In this document: positions 7,912 to 16,685 of the stretch, piece by piece
Layout of the letters: each line of letters begins with the position of its first letter
Position numbering within the stretch: position 1 is the first letter of the stretch
DNA from: UBA5239 sp031548025
GTDB taxonomy: Bacteria; Verrucomicrobiota; Lentisphaeria; Victivallales; Victivallaceae
Direction of reading: 5' to 3'
Assembly: GCA_031548025.1 (NCBI GenBank)
Contig: JAVBRM010000046.1
Location: 1-64,000 of the forward strand
DNA: 64,000 nt
Position numbers and translations under genes: made by a program
The notes under the pieces: model-generated
Seen by the model: the letters and a program-made list of their open reading frames with translations, nothing else
Databases searched by the model: none
Told to the model about the DNA's origin: nothing

Positions 7912-10128
7912 TCAAATCAAATAATGTACACCCGAAATCGAAAAATTCAACCCCGCCCAGTAACTTTGACCGGCAGCGATCCCGGCATCATTGGGGGGAA
8001 GCCGTTCCGGGATGAATATTTTCAGTTTTCTCTGCTCCAACAGGTCGGCTGTCAGGCCAGTCAGCAGGCGGTTCTGAAAGACCCCACCGGTCAGGATTAC
8101 CGTGTCGCAATTCTGTTGAGCCAGGCCATATTCCACCATGGCCAGCGCCGCCGCCGCTACGCTGTGATGAAAACTGAGCGCCAGAGCGGTTGTATTCAAT
8201 TCATTGCGGAAAAGCGGCGACCAGTCGAGATAAAGCACCCCGTCCTCTTCCCGGGTTTGCCATGGGTAAATTACTCCGTCCCAAGAGTTTTCCCGTCTGG
8301 CTTGAACCTCCAGGCGGATCGCGGCCTGTCCCTCGTGGCTGATTCGCCGTGGAGCGGCTCCGATCAACGCGGAAAACGCGTCGAACAATCTTCCGGCGGC
8401 ATGGCTGAGGGGGGCATTAAGATTCATTTGACACTGCTGGGCAATCATCGGGTCGGTCGGCAGTCCGGCGGCATAGAGTCGCCCGGCCAGTTGGCGCCAG
8501 GGCTCGCGGATGGCGAGTTCGCCGCCCGGCAGCGGAACCGCTTCCCAGGTGGCGAGGCGTTGGCCGCCGCCGTCGCGGCTGACGAACAACAGTTCAGCGC
8601 CCCACAACCTGCCATCCGGCCCCAGTCCGTTGCCATCGAACACCAGGGCCAGGGCTTTTTCCTGGCGGCTTTCCAGCAAGCCGGCCAGTGCGTGGGCGTA
8701 ATGATGCGGCACTTGGACACAGGGAACGGCCAGTTTTTCCGCCAGCAGCTTGCCATGACGGGTGCTGTAATAATCCGGATGCAGGTCAACGGCAATGACT
8801 TCCGGTTTTTTGGACAGTTGCGAAATGGTTTGGTCCAGGGCTTTTTCCCATCCGGCGGCGGTATCGGCATCCTCCAGATCGCCGTGATGGGGCGACACCA
8901 GCAGAAAATCCGGACCGCCCACGGCAAACGTATTTTTCAGGTTTCCGCCCATCGCGAGGACATTGCGTTGAAATCTCGGTTTGAAATCGAGCGGCGACCA
9001 GCGGCAACCGCGCCCGCTGCGCCAGTACTGAATCCGGTGATGGTTCTCCACTGCCAGCGAATCGTCATGCCGCCAGTAAATATCACGGTTATGTGATAAA
9101 ATGCAGTCGATTCCGGCAAGGTGACTCGCAGCCTCTTCGCCGCTCAACGCCGGAGGCTCCGAAAAACGGTTTCCGCTGGTCACAACCAGGAATTCGAATT
9201 CGTTCATAATCAGTTCGTGTAAAGGCGAAGACGGCAGCATGATCCCAAGTTCCCGAGGATTGTCGGGATTGATCAGCTCCAAAGGTTCCGCGAACCAGTC
9301 CAGCAGAACGATGGGGGCGGTCGGGGAAATAAGCATTTTTTCCTGTAGAGAGGTAATCCTGCAGTATTTCTTGACGGTTTCGATGGACCTAGCCATCAGT
9401 GCCAGCGGCTTCTCCGGACGGCGCTTGAAGTCACGCAACCGGACCACCGCCGGATTGTCGCGCGGGTCTGCCAGCAGTTGAAAACCGCCGATGCCTTTTA
9501 ACGCGACCAGCCCACCCGCTTTCAATACGGACAGGGCTGTTTCCAATGATGGAGTCAAACTCGGGCCACAGTTCGGACAACTGATTCCCTCGATGTGGAA
9601 ACGGCGGTCATCCGGGCTTTCGTACTCGCGGCGGCAGTCGGCGCAAAGCGGAAAATCCCGCCATGCGGTGTTTTTGCGTTCATATGGCAAGGTGCGGATC
9701 AGCGACGCGCGCGGTCCGCATTCGCCGCAACTGTTGAAGGGATAACGGTAACGGCGATCGGCGGGATCGTTCATTTCGGCTCGGCACCGCGGACACATCG
9801 CCAAATCCGGCGGGGTCAGCAGATTCACCCCGGAACCGCTGGCGTCGTCCAGAATCCTGAATGACCCGGCAGTCTGCCCGACCTCCGTATCCTGAAATTC
9901 AAGCGGCAACTCCAATTGCGCGCCGGGCGGTAACGCCGCCGGCAGTTCACTGCAGCAGCATTCGACATCTTCCCGCGAACCTTGCAGCAGCAATTCCACC
10001 TCGCAGGCACGGTTAACGACATGCCCGTGCAGGCCGAATTTCCGAGCCAGACGGAATAAAGCGGGGCGCATGCCGATACCCTCGACAATACCCCGCAAAA
10101 TAATTTTGCGCTGAAGAAAAATATTCAT
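7912..10128 (-). CDS. hypF: Carbamoyltransferase HypF
   Basis: Makes thiocarboxamide on HypE from carbamoyl phosphate, the precursor of the cyanide ligands. 738 residues. Order of domains: acylphosphatase-like (residues about 8-95, with VEGIGMRP in place of the usual VQGVGFRP), two zinc fingers (CPRC...CGEC and CADC...CPNC, residues about 112-185), a YrdC-like domain (about 190-370) and a Kae1-like C-terminal half with HHYAHALAGLLE and LTGGVFQNRLL. It is the first hyp gene in the transcript, 30 bases after the phosphate transporter gene. Only a weak ribosome binding site is visible. Confidence 0.96.
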   Translation of the reverse strand: MNIFLQRKIILRGIVEGIGMRPALFRLARKFGLHGHVVNRACEVELLLQGSREDVECCCSELPAALPPGAQLELPLEFQDTEVGQTAGSFRILDDASGSGVNLLTPPDLAMCPRCRAEMNDPADRRYRYPFNSCGECGPRASLIRTLPYERKNTAWRDFPLCADCRREYESPDDRRFHIEGISCPNCGPSLTPSLETALSVLKAGGLVALKGIGGFQLLADPRDNPAVVRLRDFKRRPEKPLALMARSIETVKKYCRITSLQEKMLISPTAPIVLLDWFAEPLELINPDNPRELGIMLPSSPLHELIMNEFEFLVVTSGNRFSEPPALSGEEAASHLAGIDCILSHNRDIYWRHDDSLAVENHHRIQYWRSGRGCRWSPLDFKPRFQRNVLAMGGNLKNTFAVGGPDFLLVSPHHGDLEDADTAAGWEKALDQTISQLSKKPEVIAVDLHPDYYSTRHGKLLAEKLAVPCVQVPHHYAHALAGLLESRQEKALALVFDGNGLGPDGRLWGAELLFVSRDGGGQRLATWEAVPLPGGELAIREPWRQLAGRLYAAGLPTDPMIAQQCQMNLNAPLSHAAGRLFDAFSALIGAAPRRISHEGQAAIRLEVQARRENSWDGVIYPWQTREEDGVLYLDWSPLFRNELNTTALALSFHHSVAAAALAMVEYGLAQQNCDTVILTGGVFQNRLLTGLTADLLEQRKLKIFIPERLPPNDAGIAAGQSYWAGLNFSISGVHYLI

Positions 10129-10158
10129 AGCAAAATATACAGCCTAAACAGCAAAGAG

Positions 10159-11205
10159 TCAAAAGAACCATGCGATCAGGTAATACGCCGCGGCCGAGCA
10201 CATCGCTGTCAGTGGAATCGTCATGAACCAGGCGAAAATAATCCGGCGGGCCGTATTCCAGCGGACACTGCGGGCACCTTCCACCGTGCCCACCCCCATA
10301 ATCGAACCGGCGATAACATGCGTGGTCGACACCGGAATCCCCAGGTGAGCGGTTCCCATCAGCACCAGCGCAGCGGACGATTCGGCGCAGAAACCCTCGG
10401 TGGCGCGGATTTTGGTAATGCCGGTCCCCATGGTTTTGACAATACGCCAGCCGCCCAGCATCGTACCGATACCGATGGTCGCATAACAGGAAAACGCCAC
10501 CCAGCCGGGAATTTCCAGCGTATTGCTGACGCCGCCGCAAACCAGGGCCAGCGAGATCACCCCCATCATCTTCTGGGCGTCGTTGGTACCGTGCCCCAGG
10601 CTGTACCATGCCGCGGAAATCAACTGCATATAGCGGAAAACGCGGTTGGCCTTGAGATAGGGAATTTTGCGGAAAATATTGAGGGTAAGCACTGTAAAGA
10701 TCATGGCCCCGATCATTCCCAACAGCGGCGCAATGACGATGAAAGCGATAATCGGAAGGATACCGGAGGTAACCAGTTTGCCGTTTTGGATATCGATATG
10801 GCCGAGGATTACAATTTGCGGGCCCATCGCCGCAATACCGGCCCCGATCAGGCCGCCGATGATGGCGTGACTGCTGGAAGTCGGCAGCCCGAAAATCCAG
10901 GTGATGATATTCCAGAGCACCGCCCCGAACAAGGCCGCCAGCAGCAGCACCATCTTGGCATCCGGCGCGGTTACCATATCCATATGGATAATTCCGGAAC
11001 TGATCATTTTGGCAATGGCGTGTCCGAAAGTAAAATAGCCGACGAAGTTGGCGAAGCCGGCCAGAATAACCGCCTGGAGCGGCGTCAAAGTACGGGTAAC
11101 CACCACGGTGGCGATTGAATTGGCGGCATCGTGGAAGCCGTTGAGAAAATCAAACAGCAGCGCCAGCGCAATTACCAGTACCAGTAAAACCGTTAGTGAA
11201 GTCAT
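10159..11205 (-). CDS. PiT-family inorganic phosphate transporter
   Basis: Low-affinity, cation-coupled phosphate transporter in the inner membrane. About 348 residues with ten or so membrane helices and the two repeated PiT signatures: FLNGFHDAANSIATVV near the N-terminus and YSLGHGTNDAQKMMG in the second half. The start MTSLTVLL at 11205 was preferred over a TTG four codons earlier because TGAGG lies at the right distance. It is preceded by a DUF47/PhoU-like gene, the usual partner, and followed after only 30 bases by hypF. Confidence 0.93.
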   Translation of the reverse strand: MTSLTVLLVLVIALALLFDFLNGFHDAANSIATVVVTRTLTPLQAVILAGFANFVGYFTFGHAIAKMISSGIIHMDMVTAPDAKMVLLLAALFGAVLWNIITWIFGLPTSSSHAIIGGLIGAGIAAMGPQIVILGHIDIQNGKLVTSGILPIIAFIVIAPLLGMIGAMIFTVLTLNIFRKIPYLKANRVFRYMQLISAAWYSLGHGTNDAQKMMGVISLALVCGGVSNTLEIPGWVAFSCYATIGIGTMLGGWRIVKTMGTGITKIRATEGFCAESSAALVLMGTAHLGIPVSTTHVIAGSIMGVGTVEGARSVRWNTARRIIFAWFMTIPLTAMCSAAAYYLIAWFF

Positions 11206-11213
11206 TATCAACC

Positions 11214-11864
11214 TCAACCGTGTTTAATCTTGATGCCGCGGATCATTTTTCCTATTTCATCGAGAGAATCGACGATATCTTCCAGCATTTCGTAGATTTC
11301 TTTGAATTTGAGAATTTCCACGCTCAAGGTGGTTTCGTTGTTGTCGAACAACTCTGCAAGGCTGACGCGGTAAAGTTCGTCGGCCTTGTTTTCCAGCGCG
11401 TGCATCTGTTCGACCTTGGGCCTCACGGTTTCTTTGGTTTTCAGGAAGTGAACGATTTCCTGCTGAAATTTGGCGAGCTCGACGATGATTTCGGCGAAGC
11501 GGCAGACATTCGGCGGCATTTTGCGGATCCGGTAGGTCTCGATTTTATAGGCGAGGTCCTTGAGCATGTTGAGCGGCCTGTTGAGGTCGACGGTCAGGGT
11601 GTGGAGGTCCTCGCGGTCAAGCGGAGTGATAAAACAATTGCAGAGTTCCTCGATGATGGTAAGTTCGGCTTGATCGCCTTTTTTCTCATAAGACCTGATG
11701 GTACGGATCCGGTGCTTGATTTCTTCGTCCGAGAGATTTTCGATCTGGAGCGACAGCTCCTGAAATGTGAGACAACTGCTGAGCACGAGTGCGCTTAACT
11801 CATCGAGGTAGTCAAAAAATTTTGTTTCGCGCGGTAATAACAAGTCCAGTACGTTAAACTTCAT
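11214..11864 (-). CDS. DUF47 (PhoU-like) Pit accessory protein
   Basis: Cytoplasmic helical protein of the DUF47/PhoU-like family that is commonly encoded just upstream of PiT transporters and is thought to modulate them. 216 residues, almost entirely helical by composition. The start MKFNVLDLLLPRETKFFDYL and the C-terminal EIYEMLEDIVDSLDEIGKMI are typical of the family, in which conserved acidic residues bind metal. Eight bases separate it from the transporter gene, so the pair is co-expressed. The regulatory function is inferred from the family. Confidence 0.9.
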   Translation of the reverse strand: MKFNVLDLLLPRETKFFDYLDELSALVLSSCLTFQELSLQIENLSDEEIKHRIRTIRSYEKKGDQAELTIIEELCNCFITPLDREDLHTLTVDLNRPLNMLKDLAYKIETYRIRKMPPNVCRFAEIIVELAKFQQEIVHFLKTKETVRPKVEQMHALENKADELYRVSLAELFDNNETTLSVEILKFKEIYEMLEDIVDSLDEIGKMIRGIKIKHG

Positions 11865-11900
11865 GGTATTCTGTTCCTTTCTTCATCTATTTTCGTATGT

Positions 11901-12440
11901 TTATGATAGTATCTTTTTTCTGATATTCCGGCGTCTGATTTTCCGGTGTTCCTGGTATTTTCGGACCAATTTTACGATCAGGAAATATCCCGGGATCGCT
12001 GTGAGCAGCCCAAAAAAAAGACCGCCGGCTAAAAAGGCGGCGGTCAATTCCCAACCCAATTGAAATAACGAGCCGAAGCTCATCTCTTTCATTTCCGTGA
12101 GTACCGTTTTCAGGGTTTCCATCAACTCCTGATAAGAAATCGGGTTGAAAGTAAGAAAGCCGCCGACATAGCACTGGATCGGATAGAAAAATACCGCTGT
12201 CGCGTAATTGCTGAGCCAAGTCAGCAGAAACGCCGGAATTTTCGCCCCTTTCAGCAGAAAGGCCAGCGCAAGTGACGGAATCGTCTGAAACCCGACCGGA
12301 AAAAAGAAGCAGACAAATATGCCGATAGCCGCCCCCCGGGCTATGTATTCGGGCGAGCCCGTTGTCCGCATTACTTTCAGATATAAATATTTAGAGACCC
12401 GCCAAAGTCGCTTCCACAGAGTCTTTTCTTCAGTTTTCAT
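11901..12440 (-). CDS. DUF2062 domain membrane protein
   Basis: Small membrane protein of about 179 residues with the DUF2062 pattern: a basic N-terminus, SPEYIARGAAIGIFVCFFFP, then SLALAFLLKGAKIPAFLLT and a C-terminal pair of hydrophobic helices ending in a very basic tail (KIRRRNIRKK). The family has no settled function; it is often linked with lipid or envelope genes. It is the first gene of the minus-strand run that ends in the hydrogenase, 36 bases ahead of the DUF47 gene. A promoter-like site and a hairpin lie upstream. Confidence 0.8.
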   Translation of the reverse strand: MKTEEKTLWKRLWRVSKYLYLKVMRTTGSPEYIARGAAIGIFVCFFFPVGFQTIPSLALAFLLKGAKIPAFLLTWLSNYATAVFFYPIQCYVGGFLTFNPISYQELMETLKTVLTEMKEMSFGSLFQLGWELTAAFLAGGLFFGLLTAIPGYFLIVKLVRKYQEHRKIRRRNIRKKILS

Positions 12441-12462
12441 ATTTTATTTTTGTCCCCTAACA

Positions 12463-12506
12463 GGATGAGCCCGGCGGATCGGCGCCGCTTTCGGGTGGGC
12501 ACGTCC
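12463..12506 (-). ncRNA. Candidate structured 5' leader at head of phosphate/hydrogenase operon
   Basis: On the minus strand this GC-rich block can fold with GGA/TCC and GCCC/GGGC at its ends and a GCGG/CCGC hairpin inside, separated by short internal loops. It lies in otherwise AT-rich sequence, directly after a predicted transcription start (about 12508) and about 22 bases before the start of the DUF2062 gene, with AGGGGAC just before that gene. It matches no riboswitch class that I recognise. It could equally be a DNA operator. Confidence 0.35.
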
Positions 12507-12514
12507 AGCTATTT

Positions 12515-12543
12515 AAAGTAGCATTATTTCGCTTTTTCGTCTA
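12515..12543 (-). promoter_or_regulatory. Sigma70-like promoter for DUF2062-PiT-hyp-ech run
   Basis: Minus-strand TAGACG (12543-12538) and TACTTT (12520-12515) with a 17-base spacer. The match to consensus is moderate (4/6 and 3/6). The predicted start falls at the first base of the hairpin block at 12506, which supports the assignment. Confidence 0.4.
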
Positions 12544-12614
12544 CTGCCGATATGGATTTTCATTATTTATTTTTCTTGATTTTTTGCCATTCCAAGCTTG
12601 ACTGATCCATCTGT

Positions 12615-13865
12615 TTACTGAACCATGCTGATATAAGAGGCCGCGATAATGGCGGTGGTAATCACTCCGCAAATACTGACGCCGAGGGCATGCTGAATGA
12701 CCACCGCGCCCGGATTGACCCTTGCCACTTCCTTCTGGGCGACTTTGGCGCAGCTGGGTATACAGCTTACCCCGGCGATTCCGATTGCCGGATTATATTT
12801 GCCGCCGGTCAGGAAATACATGATATATCCGCCGATAATCCCGCCGATTCCGGAAAGAATCAGCGCCATGACTCCCAGCAGCAGCAATGGCAGCACTTTG
12901 GGATTCATGATAGTCTGGGCGTCGCAAAGGATTCCCAGCAGCAGCGCGAGTGTCAGCGTGGAGCCGTACAGCACGATTTCAGTGACCAGATAGCGGAATT
13001 TTTCCAAACCCGATTCCCGAATGGCAATACCCAGAAAGAGCGAAAAGAGCAACGGCGAGGCTATCGGAAAGAGAAAGCAAAGCCCCACGCAGGCCACTAC
13101 CGCAAAGATCAATTTCTGGCCGGAAGTGGCCTCGAACCCTTTTTTTGTCGGCGGCATGTCGATCTTCCTCAGTTTTGCCGGCACCATAATGCGGATCAGA
13201 TACGGGAATCCGCCGTAGGCCAGCGCCAGATACAGATACGCCACTACTGTAATCGGCACAAACAGGTCCGGGGCCATTTGCAGGGCGCCAAATAACACCA
13301 CCGGGCCATCCGCGCCGCCCACCAGCGCCACCGAGGCGGCGTCGCCGAGGCTCATGCCCTTGAACATCATCGCAATCGGGAGGACCAACAGAGTTCCCAG
13401 TTCGCCGCACAGCGCGACAAACATACTCTGAAACGGCCTTTGCATGACGATTCCGACATCCAGCAGCGAACCGATGCCGACGTAAATCAGGCAGGCGATC
13501 AAACCGCTGCTGAAAGTGAAAGTATAGACCGGCTGCAGCCAGTCGATCTGGCACAGGGTCATCAAACTGTCATTGTTCGACTCGATGGAGTTCAGGAAGA
13601 GCGTCCCCACTTTGGTCGGGTCGATTTGATTTTGGTTTGCCATGTTGACCGGGTCAAAAAACATCATTGAGGCATTGATTGTACTCATGCCCAATCCCAT
13701 CGGAATCATCAGCAGTGCATCCAGTACGCCCTTGCGCCCCAGGTACACCATGACAATTCCTATAATAATTAAAATCACGCGAGTAACAACTATTTTCCAA
13801 TCGTGTTCGAGTTGATAAAGAAGCAGGTCGACACCTTGGAAAATTTCCGTAAATCTGAAATCCAT
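12615..13865 (-). CDS. Sodium-pumping decarboxylase beta subunit (OadB/GcdB family), orphan
   Basis: Membrane subunit of the sodium-transporting carboxylic acid decarboxylases (oxaloacetate, methylmalonyl-CoA or glutaconyl-CoA type) that couples carboxybiotin decarboxylation to sodium export. 416 residues with about nine to eleven membrane segments. SLGDAASVALVGGADGPVVL is the conserved sodium-binding region, and the C-terminal GGKYNPAIGIAGVSCIPSCA segment also matches. The substrate depends on the alpha subunit, which is not nearby; no biotin carrier or gamma subunit is seen either. The partners must be encoded elsewhere. Confidence 0.92.
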   Translation of the reverse strand: MDFRFTEIFQGVDLLLYQLEHDWKIVVTRVILIIIGIVMVYLGRKGVLDALLMIPMGLGMSTINASMMFFDPVNMANQNQIDPTKVGTLFLNSIESNNDSLMTLCQIDWLQPVYTFTFSSGLIACLIYVGIGSLLDVGIVMQRPFQSMFVALCGELGTLLVLPIAMMFKGMSLGDAASVALVGGADGPVVLFGALQMAPDLFVPITVVAYLYLALAYGGFPYLIRIMVPAKLRKIDMPPTKKGFEATSGQKLIFAVVACVGLCFLFPIASPLLFSLFLGIAIRESGLEKFRYLVTEIVLYGSTLTLALLLGILCDAQTIMNPKVLPLLLLGVMALILSGIGGIIGGYIMYFLTGGKYNPAIGIAGVSCIPSCAKVAQKEVARVNPGAVVIQHALGVSICGVITTAIIAASYISMVQ

Positions 13866-13934
13866 TATAATTTTTCCGCCTTGCTGGTATTGTATTCAGT
13901 ATAAAAAGAGAGTTTTGTAGACAGCAGTATCGCT

Positions 13935-13957
13935 CTTTGTTCCAGAACGGAACAAAG
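13935..13957. terminator. Perfect 9-bp inverted repeat after the small secreted protein gene
   Basis: CTTTGTTCC and GGAACAAAG surround a 5-base loop, 3 bases after the stop of the minus-strand gene at 13961. No clear U-run follows, so it may be a weak terminator, an RNA-stabilising hairpin, or an operator for the downstream decarboxylase gene. Confidence 0.45.
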
Positions 13958-13960
13958 AAA

Positions 13961-14380
13961 TCAATAAGCGGGGCTGGCGCGAGCGGCTAAAGATGTTCCC
14001 AATATATCCGGATAATAAAATATGAACTGATCGTCAATCGAAAAAGAAGTGAACGAATTTTCCGCCAAAGGCGACAATCCGCACAACTGAATCATTGAGT
14101 TGAAAAGTTTTCTGGAATAATAGCGGCTGGTATTTTCACCTTCCCGCTGTACCGTCCTGGCGTTGTTGTTGTTGCGGAGCAGGGCCTTGCGGCTTGAGTT
14201 TGCGTCCGCTTTGACGATCTGCCCGTTGGGAGTGCTGACCGGTGTTGTCTTTTCGATTCTGCTTCTTCCCAGTGAGTAGCTGCCGAAATCGTAAGCACCC
14301 AAATCGTTGCCGCTGACCAGAATGAAAAACAACAGCAAAGGAAGAGAAATACAAAATTTTGATACCGGATTCTTCATCAA
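13961..14380 (-). CDS. Small secreted protein of unknown function
   Basis: 139 residues. A signal peptide is evident (positive MMKNPVSK start, hydrophobic ISLPLLLFFILVSG, probable cleavage before DLGAYDF). The mature part is polar and rich in Ser, Asn and Arg, with no motif or family that I recognise. It has its own upstream region of nearly 200 bases and is followed by a perfect hairpin, so it is probably a single-gene transcript. Codon use looks like that of its neighbours. Confidence 0.55.
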   Translation of the reverse strand: MMKNPVSKFCISLPLLLFFILVSGNDLGAYDFGSYSLGRSRIEKTTPVSTPNGQIVKADANSSRKALLRNNNNARTVQREGENTSRYYSRKLFNSMIQLCGLSPLAENSFTSFSIDDQFIFYYPDILGTSLAARASPAY

Positions 14381-14513
14381 TTATTTACTATTAATCCATT
14401 AAAACAAATTTAAATAATATACATTATTGGCGATTCGTTTTCAAATTTAAAATTAATATAATAATAATAATAACCGATTTTTTTCAAAGATTAAGCTCAG
14501 AAAATCAGATATA

Positions 14514-14554
14514 TCCGACAGGTCGGACCAGTCAGGCTTGTCGGACATGTCCGA
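14514..14554. repeat. REP-like interlocked palindromes (TCGGAC units)
   Basis: The block contains TCCGACA (14514-14520), TCGGAC (14523-14528), TGTCGGA (14539-14545) and GTCCGA (14549-14554). The first pairs with the third and the second with the fourth, giving two overlapping inverted repeats built from one 6-7 base unit. It lies just after the stop of the minus-strand activase gene at 14574. It could act as a terminator or be a dispersed palindromic repeat. Confidence 0.55.
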
Positions 14555-14573
14555 GTTCTGGAAGTCAATGTTC

Positions 14574-15446
14574 TTATGCGAATTTCACCGGGATGGGGAT
14601 TTTTTCGGTAATGCGCCCGCGGAGGTTCTCAAGCTGCTCGGGGGTGGCGAATGGAGCGGTGTAGCCGGGTTTCTTTCCCAGGCGCTTGAGCTTTGATTCG
14701 CCCAGCGGATGATAGGGCATCAGGTCGATTTGCAACACATTTTGCAATGTAGACACGATGGCGGCGATGGCGTCGGCATGGCCTTCGCGAGCGTTCAGGC
14801 CCGGTATCAGCGGACAGCGCAGAATGATTTTGCGCCCGGCGCGGTCGATGGCCCTCAGGTTGTCCAGAATCGGTTGTAACGGAACTCTGGTGTATTCGAG
14901 ATGGCGTTGCGGATCGGTTTCCTTCAGGTCATAAAGAAAAATATCGACCAGCGGCAGAACCTGTTCATATTTTTCCCAGGCGGCAAAACCGGAGGTATCG
15001 AGGCAATTGTGGAGATTTTCCTCTTTGGCCGCGGCCAGCAGGGCGGTGGTGAACTCTGGTTGAAACATCGGTTCTCCGCCGGAAAGGGTCATGCCGCCGC
15101 CGGAATTTTCATAGAAAATCCGATCCTTGAGCACTTCCGCCAGCACCTCGGATACGGAGGCCCGCCGCCCGATGAGTTCCCGCGCTCCGGCGTAACATTT
15201 TTCGGCGCATTTGCCACAGGCGGTACACTTTGTCAATCCGTTTGGGCAAACGGAGGCACACCAGCCACATTGGATGCATTTCTCCGGCAACAGGGATAAT
15301 TCTGGAGCGGAAGCCATTGACTCCGGGTTGTGACACCAGAGGCAGCGCAGCGGACAGCCTTTCAGGAAAACCGCGGTCCGGATGCCCGGACCGTCGTTGA
15401 TGGCGAATTTTTTGATATCGAAAATCAGTCCGTCAATATCAATCAT
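14574..15446 (-). CDS. Glycyl-radical enzyme activating protein (PflA-like with ferredoxin insert)
   Basis: Radical SAM enzyme that installs the glycyl radical on a partner enzyme. About 290 residues. The SAM cluster motif CPLRCLWC gives Cys31, Cys35 and Cys38. Two ferredoxin-type clusters follow (CIQCGWCASVCP and CTACGKCAEKC), as in activases of choline, glycerol or hydroxyphenylacetate-type enzymes but not of PflA proper. SGGEPMFQPEF is the conserved GGE region. The start at MIDIDGLIF is set by GAGG 8 bases upstream. No glycyl radical enzyme gene is adjacent, so its partner is unknown. Confidence 0.9.
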   Translation of the reverse strand: MIDIDGLIFDIKKFAINDGPGIRTAVFLKGCPLRCLWCHNPESMASAPELSLLPEKCIQCGWCASVCPNGLTKCTACGKCAEKCYAGARELIGRRASVSEVLAEVLKDRIFYENSGGGMTLSGGEPMFQPEFTTALLAAAKEENLHNCLDTSGFAAWEKYEQVLPLVDIFLYDLKETDPQRHLEYTRVPLQPILDNLRAIDRAGRKIILRCPLIPGLNAREGHADAIAAIVSTLQNVLQIDLMPYHPLGESKLKRLGKKPGYTAPFATPEQLENLRGRITEKIPIPVKFA

Positions 15447-15564
15447 ATGATTCCTCGAAATTCGGCTTTGGGTTAATTTACAAATACAGCTAAACAAGAA
15501 AATAGCAACGGCAAACGCTCTTTTTATTTGTAAAACATCGAATCAGGGGTTAGATTACCAGATT

Positions 15565-16551
15565 ATGTTTTTGCGTTTTATAATTTTAATCACGATATTA
15601 ACGGTCTTTTGCGGCTGCGACAAAACCACGCCGGCGCCCGCTCCGGAGCCCGTGGTGCGGACTATCTATGTTTTGCCGCCGCCGCGGATGCCGAAATACC
15701 GGGTGCACTCGTCCAATCCGCTGTTCGGCAAACCATTCAACTTCGACCGGGCGGTTTCTGGAAAGATCCAGGAATTGCCGGCCAGCGGCCATGCCGCCAA
15801 CGGGATTCTGGTTGACGTGGATACCCATCAGGTTTTGTGGGAAAAGGACAGCATGATGCCTACCCCGATCGCCTCCCTGAGCAAATTGATGACTATTTAT
15901 CTGGCGATGGAAAAATTGGAAGTCATCGACAAGCCGGATTTGGAATCGGTGGTGACGGTCTCCTCGGAAAGTTGCCAGGTCGGCCCGGTCAAGGCCAATC
16001 TCAAGCCAGGCGAGAAAATACAGTTGAAGACTCTCATGGCGCTGTTGATGGTCCGCAGCGCCAATGACGCCGCCCGGCAGGTGGCGGAGTTTTTCGGCGA
16101 TGGCTACGAACGCAATTTCGTGGTCGCCATGAATGAAAAAGCGCGGGAAATCGGGATGACCACCGCCCGGTTTGTCAATCCCAACGGACTGCCGATTTAT
16201 CGCAACGATCACCCGCCGCTGATGAATGTCTGCAGCGTTTACGACCTGGTCCGGCTGTCGGAACGGATTACCGAATATCCGCAGATTATGGACCTGACCG
16301 CATTGCGTCAGTTTGAGTTCAGGCCCGGTGTGACTTTTAACAACACCAATCATTTATTGAGCAACACTCCTGGGACCGACGGTTTCAAGACCGGTTTTAC
16401 CCAGGCCGCGGGGCATTGCCTGGCATTCAGCAGCGTTCGAAACGGTCACCGCCTGATCGGGGTTGTCACCGGTTTCAATAAGCGCCCGGAATGTTTCCAG
16501 TTCAGCCGCGACGTTTTGGAGTGGGGCTTCAACCGCATCGGCGGACAATAA
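15565..16551 (+). CDS. D-alanyl-D-alanine carboxypeptidase lipoprotein (peptidase S11)
   Basis: Penicillin-binding-protein type carboxypeptidase that trims peptidoglycan side chains. 328 residues. The N-terminus has a lipoprotein signal with the cysteine of VFCGC as lipidation site, then a proline-rich linker. The active site is complete: SLSK (SxxK), SAND (SxN) and KTGF (KTG). The usual C-terminal S11 beta domain seems absent, as the protein ends about 50 residues after the KTG motif. It is transcribed away from the activase gene across a 118-base shared upstream region. Confidence 0.92.
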   Translation: MFLRFIILITILTVFCGCDKTTPAPAPEPVVRTIYVLPPPRMPKYRVHSSNPLFGKPFNFDRAVSGKIQELPASGHAANGILVDVDTHQVLWEKDSMMPTPIASLSKLMTIYLAMEKLEVIDKPDLESVVTVSSESCQVGPVKANLKPGEKIQLKTLMALLMVRSANDAARQVAEFFGDGYERNFVVAMNEKAREIGMTTARFVNPNGLPIYRNDHPPLMNVCSVYDLVRLSERITEYPQIMDLTALRQFEFRPGVTFNNTNHLLSNTPGTDGFKTGFTQAAGHCLAFSSVRNGHRLIGVVTGFNKRPECFQFSRDVLEWGFNRIGGQ

Positions 16552-16685
16552 AATCAGGATACTTCTACAATCACTTTCCCCGAATAAAATCACACAAATA
16601 ATTAATTTGTCATAATTTGGTAATCTTCCGGTAATGTTCGGATGATATATTAACAAGATTAAATGCAAAGTCACAGGAGTGAAAT

